A stretch of DNA of 64,000 nt from Phoebastria nigripes (Eukaryota; Chordata; Aves; Procellariiformes; Diomedeidae). Under the pieces are notes generated by a model. It was not told the DNA's origin. It saw only the letters and a list, made by a program, of their open reading frames with translations, and made no database searches. Shown here in pieces: positions 1 to 12,000 of this stretch. Positions within the stretch are counted from its first letter, which is position 1; the number at the start of each line of letters is the position of its first letter. The DNA is taken from NCBI GenBank assembly GCA_035582835.1, contig JAYKAV010002319.1, positions 62,001-126,000 of the forward strand, read 5' to 3'. The position numbers and the translations under genes are program-made.

Positions 1-360
1 AAGCAAAGAAAACCCACTAAGCCAGTCCAGGTTTCTTACATCATGGTTTCTTGTCAACTACTTAGTCTGTAGCCCCCCCACAAGAAAAACTTCTAGAGAG
101 AGGCACTCAATCTGTTCAGAACAAGTAGACATGAAAAGCTTATTAACTATGAGTATTTTTATTAGCTAATTTCCACTAGGAGCCTAACCTGGTACGTTGC
201 TAACCAGGAATGATTTCCTAAGGAACAGAGTTGCTGAATCCCTGTCCAGGAAGTTGTCTGCAAAAGACAAGAAATATTTTAGTAGATCTTAATGTTAAAG
301 CAGACATAATCTTTCTGCCTGGTCACGGCCTTCAGAATTCCTGCATTAAGAAATGCAGAA
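1..360. other. unassigned sequence upstream of the CpG island
   Basis: AT-rich, with no coding pattern, RNA gene or repeat I recognise. If the neighbouring island is the HYKK promoter, this would be the beginning of that gene's first intron or 5' UTR on the minus strand. Confidence 0.4.
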
Positions 361-980
361 CAAACCTACAGACGCTCGCTCCGTCTCTCGCCCGCTCCAG
401 GTCTCGGCGCCTGCCCAGCTGCTGGAAGCGCGGAGCCTCGGCCGNCCCTCTGCACAAACAAGCAACCCTTGGACTCTGCGGGAGCTGCACCGACCTTTGT
501 CCTGCCCGGGGAGTCCAAGGAGCCACAGCAGAGCGGCCGTCTGCCAGGGACCCCGCCTGCCGACCCACTCGCCAACGTGTTTCTTGGCTGAAACGCCCTA
601 TGTTAACAGGAACGCAGGTCTGCCCTGGCCTGGCCTGGCGCGACAGCGCGCCGGACCCTGCCTTTGTCCCCGGCTGCCGGGGACCGCCGGCGCCCTGCTC
701 CCGGCGCCGAGCCCTCCTAGCGGTTGCCCGCGGAGCGCGGGGAGGCCCGCCGCACCAGGCCGGGCCCTGCGGCACCACGCACCCGCGGGCGGAAGCCCCG
801 CGGTCCCCGGAACCCGCGCAGCAGCCTCCCCAGCCTGGTCCGGACATCCCCTTCTGTGGGCAGCGGGGCCGGAGCCCTCCCTGCGGGGAAGGGGGGCGGC
901 GCGGCCCGGCGACAGGCAGCCGGNTGCGGGCCTGTGGGAAGGGCGCCCCGGTCAGAGACGAGGCAAACCCACCCTGTTCG
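360..980 (-). promoter_or_regulatory. CpG island, probable promoter of the next gene (HYKK by synteny)
   Basis: A sharp switch to very GC- and CpG-rich sequence, about 1.7 kb beyond the IREB2 poly(A) site. In other vertebrates HYKK (hydroxylysine kinase) follows IREB2 in the same orientation, so a minus-strand HYKK promoter here is the natural reading. Long open frames on both strands here are what GC-rich DNA gives by chance, and none resembles HYKK. The CpG island is seen directly; the gene identity is inference. Confidence 0.5.
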
Positions 981-2659
981 CGTGGTGGTTGCGTACTAAG
1001 CAATGCACCATTTTATTACTATTTTTTGTTTTCAAACAGCGTGAGAGGGAAGGAAACGTACAACTTCCTGTGAGGAAGGGAAAACACTTTAAAAATGGTG
1101 CTCCCACTGCTATCAGTAGAAATAGAGATTTACATTTGTTTGTTTTGTTTAAATCCTTTTATCAGCACACAAGATCAAAAACTCTATCAGCTGTTTTGAT
1201 CGAAGACCATTTACCTATAACAAACCTGAGGCATCTTTCTCAGGATGTCCTTTAGACTGTACCAGGGTTCAGACTGGGAACACTTGTCCAATCCTAGAGA
1301 ATTTTAGACTTAATTAAAATAATTACAAACCTCAGTCTCCCACACATACTAAACTTTCCAGATCAATATATAAATATCTTCTGAAATTCCTGATGAAAAA
1401 AAAAAAGTAATCTTCTGCAATATTTGAGGTCCCACTATGATGGAATTAGGAATCTAGGGAAAACAGGATTTAGGAAAGGCTTACTGAAGTTTAAAAAAAA
1501 AACAATCTTGGTTTTAAGTAAACCAGTTATTAAGAATCCTCTGTCCCAATATGTCAGTGTTATCTGTAATATTAAGGACATTAAATTGAAAACATTATTT
1601 TAANCCAATAGGTAATTTAGAAAAGGGAAACTATTTCCCCAGGAAACAAATTAAGCTCCTTGGATTTTTTTNCCCCCAATTTCAGAACAGATGTTACTAA
1701 ACAAAGTGATTGACCAACTAATAAATAGTTTTACCTACTTCACTCTCCCCCCCTCCCAGTCCCCCAGAAGTCACAAAAGCAAGTTTTTTCAAGAATAACA
1801 GAGGTCCNGAAAATACTTAGGGTTCCCCCTCCTGATTTCTGAGGCTGACTGAAGGTTTAGCTCACTGGAACAAGATTGATACAGCAGGAAAGCATTCTTG
1901 CTATGCTTGTGACTTTAAGATACATAGCAGGTTACAGAAAAGTCAGAATATACTCATTCTCTCTGTAAACAAAATTAAAATGCATTTTGCAGATCTGTAC
2001 CTTGTTAGTCTTGCCTTAGTTTCCAGACAGTAGTGCCAAGACTTAAGACCTATGGACTTCCGTGCTTCTCCTGCCTGCCCAGTATTCGGGTGGGAAGCAC
2101 ACCACGGTTGTGAGGCAACGCACAGGACAAAGGTTGTATTTCAGCCTCTCATATCATTATGTGTAAAAAAGATAAGACTTCAATAATTTAGTATCTCTGT
2201 GTTGGATGCAAGTCTAATGCCTCTTCTGAAAGTGTGTCTTTAGAGGTGGGTCAGTGTCAGACACCCCCAAATCACTTTTGAAGATCTTGTCATAGNTGTA
2301 AGCTGTATGTGCCATCACCATAACCTTGGTCAACAGCTTGCTTTAATACAGGATTTGATCTAGATTCTAAATTAAAGTAGACATTTTCCTGAAGAAAAAA
2401 AAAATCGGTTATTCAAAAAGCATTTGATACAGTTATAATATCTAGACTAGTATCTGGAGCTCAGCTAATACAGAAAACCTCTTTCTACACCAGCTAAACA
2501 TGCTTTGCAAGCCCACATGTGAGACACTTCTAACAAGAAAACAAACCATACATAATTATACCCATTTCCTTATTCACCCCACCTTTTCCTCCATACTTAC
2601 AGTACCATTTTAAGTATATTCCATACTATCTACTCAAAATAGATGGTAACATACAAGAA
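981..2659. other. intergenic spacer between IREB2 and the CpG island
   Basis: AT-rich non-coding sequence with short A and T runs. I see no coding exons, RNA genes or recognisable repeats. Confidence 0.6.
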
Positions 2660-2675
2660 CTGCGATACAATTTTC

Positions 2676-2681
2676 TTTATT
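2676..2681 (-). terminator. IREB2 distal poly(A) signal AATAAA
   Basis: Minus-strand AATAAA. Cleavage would be expected about 15-25 bases further on, near 2655-2665, followed by a GT-containing stretch. No comparably good signal follows before the next CpG island. Confidence 0.65.
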
Positions 2682-5615
2682 AAAAATAATTTACAGCATT
2701 GGTAACATTTTATGCACAATTGTCATCAATTGAACAAGATTATCTATACAATACTTACTGAACTTAAAACTTACACTGTTCTGTTGGCTTTAAACAGCAG
2801 ACATTGATTTGCAGTTGCTTTAATATGATTAATATACATAGTTTCATGTCCTTATACTTAGGTGTAAAATGTATAAACATCAACACTATCCCAAAGCTTT
2901 GTAGTTTGGGAGGGGGAGGGAGGAAGAGGGGCGCAAGGAGAGAAAACATTTAGAAAAATTGGAACAGATACTTCCCCCAAATCAAACCGGAGAGAGAATT
3001 CTAGGTTAAATACATCTAACACACTCAGTCACTTCTTCGAAAAGGTACATTTCCTCCTATGCTTTAAGATACTAGAAAGAGGTCTAAATTGAACAATGGT
3101 TTTTTGTGTGTGATCACAGCAATCCTCTGACTGTGCTGTATCCCGCCACTGCCAGAAAGCAAATGTCACTCTTGCCCCTCTGAGCTCATAGGATCCTACC
3201 AGCGTGTCCAAAGTTAAACGTCTTCCCTTTGCCGCTGGGTTGTTGAACTGGACTCTACAATGTTCACTGCTGCACGAGGGAAAGGGAACAGGCACATTAC
3301 CATGGATAATCAGGCAAGTGTTACCTTCACCGGCAGCTCACTACCACATGAGAAGCAGGAGATGGGTACATAAGCAGTACTGTTCCTCGCAGCACCCACT
3401 ACACTTCAGGTGTACAGACCTTAAGGGTAGGAGTCAGTCTGCACAACTCGAAGATGCTATTGACTTCGGCATATTTAGGGCTGGACCCACTGCAGCAACA
3501 GTAGCAGGAGCCTAAAGTTGAACAGCAGCTGTGCCGAAGCACAGCTCAAAAGCTGTCTTTCATTGATTTTAAGACATAGGAGTGCAGCAGAGTTAAAGTA
3601 GTTGCTATGGTAATGAAACCCATCGTGTCTCTTAAGAGATAACTAGCTTTATTGGTGACAACTTGCGGGTAAGTCACATACCTTGAAATTGCATTTAAAC
3701 TTCACAATACTGGTTTACCTTGACATGGCTTGGATCACTGTCTCCTTCTGAAGCAACGAGTGTGTTACTGCTCTAGAGAGGGTGGGAGGCTGTGTTCCAT
3801 TCAAGCATTAGCAGTTACACAAGTTTTAAATAGGCTTGTAGTTGTGTTTTTATTTATCATCTGCACAAGGCATCATTATGTGCCAGCACTAAATTCCTAG
3901 TTGCTCCCCAATAATGAACATGCATTTTCTTGAACTAAATCAAGAATATACCTTTGAGCTGGGGAAAAAAAGTAGTATTAGACACTGTTGTACAAGAAAT
4001 AAGATCTGTTCGGTAACTGGATAAAATTAGCAAAACTGTACCACAGAACAGAAACTCATTCAGCGTTCAGTTGAATATAGTATTCAAAAATGCATTGATT
4101 TATCACCCATATCAGTGGTAGGAGTCACTGGAATGGTTTTTATCTTGACCAAAAGAAAACCACAGCAAAACTAGTGAAATATAAAAACAGATTATACAGA
4201 ATTTCAAACTTTAGGGAACTTTGTCCAATAAAATAAAAAAGGTGTATCAAAGTTATGCCAGTGAAGTCAAATTAATTTGGCATTTGACCTGTCAAAAAAT
4301 TAATATATTGTAATGATATAATTATGTCAGGGGGTTTTGTAATTTTTTTTTTTTTAAGGGAATGTCAGAAACATGCCATTTAAAGATTTGAACAGTACAT
4401 CTGTTAGTTTGCAAGTCAACTAGCTTAGCATCTGGTTATAAATTGAAAGTGCATGTAGTAAAGCTAATACAGTCCTCTTGAAAGTTTTGTTATTTAAGAC
4501 AATGTTTACCAAGAGCAAAAAATCTTAAAGCAAAATCTTGACAATTTATAGGCAAGTTATTGCAGTTTTGTTCTCCAAAAGAAATTAATCTCTACATAAC
4601 CATAAGCAGTATTATGAAGCTTTTCAAGATACAGGAGCACAGAAATAGCATCTTGAAGCTGAAGACTCACTTGCACAGATCAGAAGCTATCAATGCTTAG
4701 TTAAGTGGTAGAACAAGCTGCTTTTGCAGAAACTGCACATCTTCTGTTAATATTAAATACGGAACAGGGTTTTTACTGTCAGTGTGCTGACAAATTTATA
4801 GAAGTTGCAATGGCGTAAGAGCCAGATTTGTTCAGTATTCTGGGATCTTCAGCAGGGGAATCTGATGGTTGTTTGGTAGAGCTGTAAACTAACAGCATAT
4901 GAGAAAGCATTAAAAGGCAGTATAGCTACCTCGGCTATTTAACATTTAATAAGTATAACTTATTAGACATAGGTCGTATTTAAAGCAGAGGAATTTAAAC
5001 AGTCCTAATAAGTGTTTTTAAAGATTTTTGAAGGTTAAAATACTAAGGGGAGGTACTTTGTCTAATGATATCACAGACAGTACAGTAAAAACTGATGTCA
5101 TAAATGACAAACTGCATCCCTTGAAGTAGATGCGACAAACTTCAATCGAAGGACACTGCAGCTTGCCAAAAAGCTGGGGTGCTACACTTTACCTGCATGA
5201 ACAAAATAATTGCGAGCATTTTTTTAAATGCAGAGATGTTTCCCGTACTTCTAAGCACACAATATTTCATAGCGTGAGCAGTTTTAAATCTGGATCCAGA
5301 TGAAATATAATCCCGTAATAAAGGTAAGAAAGTCATGATCTGTGATACAGGATACCATGGGCCTCATGTGGACTGTTTTTTGTTCAGCCCATAACCTAAA
5401 GAGCAAGAAATTCAGAACTGAGTATCTGTTTTAAGGTCTGGATGCAAAAAAAAAAAAAAATTCTGTTCAGCCTTTAACATTCCATACCATCTGCTACCCT
5501 TAAACCAACAAACAGCAGTACACAGATTTACAGGTGCAAAAACTGAGTGGAAACAACTGCAGAAAATCTTCTTACATAATAATCTTCAGCACAATCAGTT
5601 TCAGATTTCGCATAG

Positions 5616-5621
5616 TTTATT
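5616..5621 (-). terminator. possible proximal IREB2 poly(A) signal AATAAA
   Basis: Minus-strand AATAAA about 280 bases after the stop codon. If used it would give a short 3' UTR that still keeps the miR-29 site at 5703-5712. Confidence 0.35.
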
Positions 5622-5702
5622 TACAAAATGGTCTGATAAAACATCCCCTCCATACTTACAGCTCTCTGCCACAATACACATGTTGATTTTAGCAATGTTT
5701 AA

Positions 5703-5712
5703 TAGCACCATT
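5703..5712 (-). promoter_or_regulatory. miR-29 target site in the IREB2 3' UTR
   Basis: The plus strand reads TAGCACCATT, identical to bases 1-10 of the miR-29 family, so the mRNA on the minus strand pairs perfectly with the seed and two further bases, with an A opposite position 1. The site lies about 190 bases after the stop codon. IRP2 is a reported miR-29 target in vertebrates. Activity in this species is inferred. Confidence 0.7.
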
Positions 5713-5899
5713 AGAATATTATTTAAAATCAGGAAGGATCTTGTTGCAGTTACAATGATTCACAATCTTTTACATCCATGGACGAAGTAACTTTGAGCAC
5801 ACTAGGACTGTTTGCAGTTCCACAGTACAGATTCCTGGGTTCACACAAGGCATTTTCAGAATTACCAGTTATGCAAGGTACCCATATAGTCAGTAGCTA

Positions 5900-6010
5900 C
5901 TATAAGAATCTTCGAGCCACAAAGTTTAGACTTCCACCATATTTGTATAAAGTTATCTCCATATCGTTTTCAAACAAGGCAATCACGCTGAATACTTTTC
6001 CAGTGCTTGT
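5900..6010 (-). CDS. IREB2: IREB2 coding exon 22 (C-terminus and stop)
   Basis: Encodes residues 930-965 ([20 protein letters not shown] through NFVARRFL) and the TAG stop at 5900-5902. The acceptor is TTGAAG behind a T-rich tract. It matches the C-terminus of vertebrate IRP2 in length and sequence. Confidence 0.96.
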   Translation of the reverse strand, partial: TSTGKVFSVIALFENDMEITLYKYGGSLNFVARRFL

Positions 6011-9000
6011 CTTCAAAACAAAAGCAAAAAAGAGAGACCAATTAAGAGTTTTGCTTTCACTTCCCCTTGCTTACTCTTAATGTTAGTTAACATTCTAACC
6101 CCAAGTTTTGTTGAACAGAAGCAAATTCAACCCGCTTATCTGCCACTGCGGATCCGAGACNCTGCTGGGAACAGAATGAAGGCTTATTTTACTGCACAGT
6201 TTAGATCCAGCTGGGAGCATGCTATGTACCTCTTGATAACAAAGAAAAAAGCTATTTCCCTAAGATGGCACAAAGTATATCATTATGGGCATCAGAATGG
6301 AAAAGCTGAAGCCTCTCTCAAATAGTCACACCCTCGTCTTTAAAAGAACCTGAATGAGAGACAAGACTCAATTCTACCCTAATACAGTGCCCACGAGGGG
6401 GGAAAACAATGCCCAAAAGAACAGTCAAGAATTTCAGGTTGCATAAAAAGTTGCATAGAAAGAACATGTGTATATGTACTTTGGGAAACTTCGATAGCCA
6501 TGACAAACTTCAGGCAAGGCTATAAGCTTACCTTCAAAGAGAATTAAGTTTTGTTTTTTCCTGCTTTCAATCATCAGGATTAACTTCTCTTTCTGTGCTT
6601 TCAATCATCAGTACATTCAACAGAGAAATTTAAGAAGTATTGCAAAGATACCTTGATATCCAAAGTCATTCTGGGCGACAGCTCTGGAGGGAACAATATA
6701 GAAAATTGCTCTCTGCCAGTGAGACCCAAAGTACTCGGATTTTCCCCAGGAAGAAACTGAAGTGGAGCTATGCCAATTCCAATCAACTGACTTTTATGAA
6801 CCTTCTCATAGCTTTCAGCTAGGACAGCTTTAACACCCTGCAAAAATACAAGTGATTTGGTATTTCAGTATAGTAGTCAGTGTGAAATGCAAAAGCAAGC
6901 TTCCAATATATATTATGTCCAAAATACTGCAATTCAAACTGAAGAGTAAAGAGAGTGCTTTGTAGGAATCCTGTTAAGTAANTAGGTAACATCTTTTGGC
7001 TTTACAGCTAGATGAAAGCAAGTAAGCCAGAGTAGGCCCATACAGTTTGAAATGGAGTTTTATAACAGACAGTGACCATGCTGTAGTTAGCAGGCAGAAA
7101 ATCCCAGACCAAATGTCATTGCTTCNGTTACTCCACATGAATAAATGACTGACTCAGAATATATTCTGATTATTAGTGGAAATTAAGTCTCCAATAGCTA
7201 CACACTTAATACCCCATAGAGACCAAACANAGGTCAGCACTAGACAAATGTCTAATTTATCTCAAAGTCTGGAGTCTAAGATGGTAAGTTACATAATTAG
7301 GAAATTCAGATTTATCCTGACTTAGTGATTCTCTTCTATGAAGATTCTAGCAAAGAAATTATTGAGAAGTCTTTAAAAACAAAATGTGGTATTATATTCA
7401 AGATTGAGGACAGTTTCTAAACACATTCATGCCCAAAACTAAACAATGTGTTTTTAGGTATTTCCAGATAAAACAGAAACACACCCCAAAACCAAACAAA
7501 CCAGCAGTACCAGTAAAAAAGGCCCTTTTGCAGCCCAGTCTCTTGAGCTACCCAGTCCATACTTCTTTCCTGCTAGAATAATTACAGGGATGCCTTCTTT
7601 CTGGTACAACTCCGCTGCTTCAAACACATCTAGCTGTGGAATAACAAAGCGAAATAGTTTGAGTGAGTTCTAAATCCGCATCACAATTTCAGAGTAGCTA
7701 TGCAAACAAATATATTTTTACCGTTTGTCCTGAGGGGAAGTGAATTGTTTTAGGAGCTGGTTTTCCTATGAACTTATTCAGAAGCTTGATATTTGCAAAG
7801 GTACCTCTTGTCATCACAGCATCATTACCCCTTCGAGCTCCGTAAGAGTTGAATTCACGAGGCGTGAGTCTAGAATAAAAAGAATATTTAAAAGGGAATC
7901 GGTTATTTTAAAGATTATCTGGTTTAAAACGATATTATGATTTTTATAATAATTATTGCAGCATCTCTAAGTTTTCAGTGCAAGATGTAAAGAACTATTC
8001 ATCCAACAAATGTAATTGTTCTAAATCATGAACAAAATGTGTAAATCATTGCATGAGGAAAGCTGCAATTTTAAATTCATTTTCTATGACTTCATATGAA
8101 GTACTATGAGCAGTATGGTACTTACAGAAGAATTATTGGGAGACTGTTCTAGGAAACAAGCCTGTTTATCAATCCTCTTACCTCAACCAGCATATTTATT
8201 AACAAGTGTTGTACCAAAATGAGAGCTTTACTCATAAATCAAACGACCATCCTGGGATTGAAGGCCCATTAATTCTTTCTTTCTCATACTACTACTCATT
8301 CAGACTGAACGCAATAGTTAGAAAGAAGAGTCCACAGCACAGGCTATTTTTTTGTCATGCTTCCCTGATACTGTAATAATAATACACCTTTGCAATATAA
8401 CACAACAATATAATTTCCAAAATATTCAGCAGAGGTGTGACACTGAATAGCTCAGCACCGCATTGTGTTCTGTGTCTTTTCAGAATGTCAGCGGAGGTGA
8501 AAGGCACCCACTAGTGCTGCAGGATGCTCACTGATGCAGAGGTAAGTTAGAGCACCAATCACATTAATTTCTAAAACTGGGCTTCATTTTTTTAAACTAT
8601 ACATGTTTCTAGAGCTTCTGATCTGTTCTGTGCATCTATCTGATTGTTCTTGAGGCCAATGACAGTAACAGTGACTAACCTCACATTAACAGAAGATCAG
8701 TCACCTGATTTGTAAATTAGTAAATTATTTTTGCTTTGGCATGCATTTATTTGGCAGCAGACAATACTGTAACAACAGAGAATGAGTTCCTTAAGAGTAT
8801 GTGTCAGCTGTTTGTTGTAACCTTAGACAGAGACTGCAAGAAAGGTCATTAGTGGGATTGCAAGACAGCTGATTACTTATAAACACCAGTAACAGTAACT
8901 AGTTGGCTTATCCATGTATAATCTCCACTTTATGCAGACAGGCATTTATAAAGGAAAGCAACAGCGCTGAGCAATTATTTAGCATGTGAAGCAGTCCTCT

Positions 9001-12000
9001 GATATAATTAGAGCTGTTTAATATGAAAAGTCCTCACCCTTTGTTGGTCAGATACTTAGCAGCAGCGCTACTCCTTGCAATGCTTCCAGCAGGGGATATG
9101 TGATCTGTAGTTACAGAATCTCCCAAATGGAGCAAGACATGGGCATTTTCAATCGGTTGTGGCGAAACCGGTTCTTTGGCCTAAAAGGGAAGGGGCGGAG
9201 GGGGGGGCAGGAACAACAACAACAACAACAAACTAATAAACACATTTTTCTTCCAAGATCCTCAGAGACATAAAACATATCTGCAATATATGAAGGCACA
9301 CTGATGTACAGGNTCCACTCATTTCAGAGATACAAACAGTATTTAAAAGACTGAGAAATATTAGCGATAATCAAATTTGTTACTTAAACATTGAAGCTTT
9401 ACTGGAATAGCTATTCCTTTACTTAATGTAATGCATATAATCTGGTGGATAGATCCAACGTACTTACAAGTTTATCAAAAAAGGAAGGACATCTGATATA
9501 AGTAGATTTTAAATCCCAGGGAAATAAAGTTGACTCAGGTGCTTCCAGTAAATTCCATCGTTTGTTTCCTTTCTACAAAAAAGAAAGTTAAACAAAAAGA
9601 ACAGAGAAATTGGTTTACAATCTGTTTACATTCTGAAACCAAAGACTTACTGGTGATTTTCTTTTTAATTTCTATTATATACTACAAGTTACCTTATTGG
9701 ATATTGCTTAAGAGTCACTATTTAATACAAGTATCCATCTCACTTAAGTCCTCCTTTACAGTAATGGAAATAACTGACAAACCAATCATATTCAACTGGA
9801 AGATACCATAAAGATTGCATTTCATTGTAGCTTTAAGTTATGTAGAACAAAAGACCATTCTTACCTCCATTTTTTCTTTCAATTCCTTAAACATGGATGA
9901 TATCACACACTCTTCCTCCACTGTGTGAAGTTCTCTTCGGGTGGGCCAAATATCTCGTAAGTAAATACTTTTGCCATTAAAGCCAGTGCCTGAGTAAAAT
10001 TTTAAACAGAATAGTAATTTTGAAGAATAAAATATTAGACTTTATATTTATATTAGAATATAAATATGTATTCAGGTCTTCAGAAATGGTACCAGATATG
10101 CAAAGTTAAGTGGATGCTTTGCTTTAGCCACGAGCAACACCAAATATGATTGTGCTTTCTCTTTAAATATACTGGTTTTGTACGCTGAAATGCATGGGAA
10201 GAAACCTCTTCTATGTATGCATTAGATGTAGAAATATAAAATGTAAGGAAATACTTACCCAAAGGCTCAGTTTCAAAGTCTATTCTAACAGTGCCTGCAA
10301 TAGCATAAGCAACTACTAGCGGTGGAGAAGCAAGGTAGTTGGCACGGACACAGTCACAGAGACGTCCTTCGAAGTTCTTTGTTCCAGACAATACTCCACA
10401 GGCAATTATATCACCCTGAAAGGCAGACCCATATATATTTTTCTAGGACTTCATGGTACTTCAACAGCTTGTGCTATTTTTTGTTGACTGAGTCAAATGT
10501 GCTTTTAGCATTCCACTTCAAATATTTATTCTAACACTTCAATTTAAAGGCATTTTGTTCTCTCCCACTACTCCTTCCTCCTTCTCCTCCTTTTCACTCT
10601 TGACCCTCTGATGTGTTCTCCAGTCACTTCAGTGAACTCCTCTCCTGCCTTTTATTTCTTGTATTTTTCTTCTGCTTCACAGGAGAAAAACACTGCAGCT
10701 GTTCAGACACTGCTGGTTAAAAAAATCACTCAAGCACATAGCTCTTTAAAACCCTCCTCTTCATTTATGATACAAAGTCTACACACTGCATCCTCCATAA
10801 GATTAGATCCTATGTATTTATCTTGTAATTTATATCTGTATGCTACAAATACTATGTATTANGTTTATTTTACATAGTAATGAATTACCATGGTCTCCCT
10901 CTGACATGCAGATGTGCCAAAGTGTCATGCAAGTCCAAACCAACAATAAAGTATATTTTGCACAGATTACTATATTTCTTGATTGCTTAACTGGGTGAGA
11001 ACTATATTTCTGTATTCGACAAGCCTTAGAGCTTCACCTGTTTTATTGCATTCCTGATGGCTTCCGGCAAGGGGGCAGTGTTTCCCACACAGGTTGAACA
11101 CCCATAACCAACAACCTCAAACCTACATTGGAAAAAACCAATGAAGTAGCACATTAAATGATCACAAGCAATTTGGTAGCAAAACAGCTTTTTCTTTTAT
11201 TAGCAATCACTAACAAGATTGTTTTTTTTTCTTTGACAATTAGACTTTTTAGGAAGTGAACAGCAGACACTACATCTCACTGATGCAAGCAGGAAGATAC
11301 AAGGTAACATTTTTGTAATTGATCACGATAAGTCAAAAAGTATCTCAAGATGTTGTTAGTTCCATAAGTAATGGCAAAGCAAAGGCAGTAACATTCCTCA
11401 CAGAGCACAGCTGGGCACCATTACAGAATTATGAACATAATCTAATTGTTATTGCTACAGAGCAACCAAAAATATGCTAAACAACCCACAACAGCAGCAA
11501 CGTTAAGAAAAGACTAATACAGACTGTCCTGACAAATTTACATCCATCTTCCCACTTTTAAAAATACATAAACAAGTGCATTCTGTCTTGTAAGAAACTT
11601 ACAATTAAGTAGATTGCTACTGAAAAAACAGAGCTCAGATGAGGTAGAGATCTACACATAGTAAATTGTAAGGTGGGAATAAAATGGAGTAAAACACAAC
11701 TTTAAGTCAGCAAGTAGTTAAAATGACAATCTAGTAAGCTAAGAACTAGTGAACCCAAAATGAACAGCAACCATATTTATCAGCCTGTATAAAATCCCTG
11801 TGTACTATTATCCTAAAATGACAAATGAAGTAGGAGCCACAACTTACCCAAGCTTACTGAGGTACGGTAATACTCCACTTGAACTGAGGTAATGCGTAAC
11901 CATTCCACTGCCTGGTGATAAACTTGTTCTTATGTAGGGCTTAACCACTAGGCCAGCTTCAACAGCTTTTTTGGCCAGGAGTCCTAAAAAAAAAAAAAAA

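Larger units (their letters stand above)
2660..5899 (-). other. IREB2: IREB2 3' UTR
   Basis: About 3.2 kb of AT-rich non-coding sequence between the stop codon and a canonical AATAAA on the minus strand at 2676-2681, close to the roughly 3 kb 3' UTR of mammalian IREB2. A second AATAAA at 5616-5621 and a third at 3849-3854 could give shorter forms. The extent is inferred from these signals, with no transcript evidence. Confidence 0.75.

Noticed and set aside
231..1255. Overlapping long open frames on both strands in the left CpG island
   Set aside because: GC-rich DNA lacks stop codons by chance. The translations are Pro/Arg/Gly-rich without any recognisable domain.
6010..6652. Intron 21 as a U12-type intron (donor GTATCTTT)
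   Set aside because: The donor differs from the GTATCCTT consensus, no good TTCCTTAAC branch site lies at the usual short distance from the acceptor, and the branch-like CTCTTAAT is about 30 bases away.
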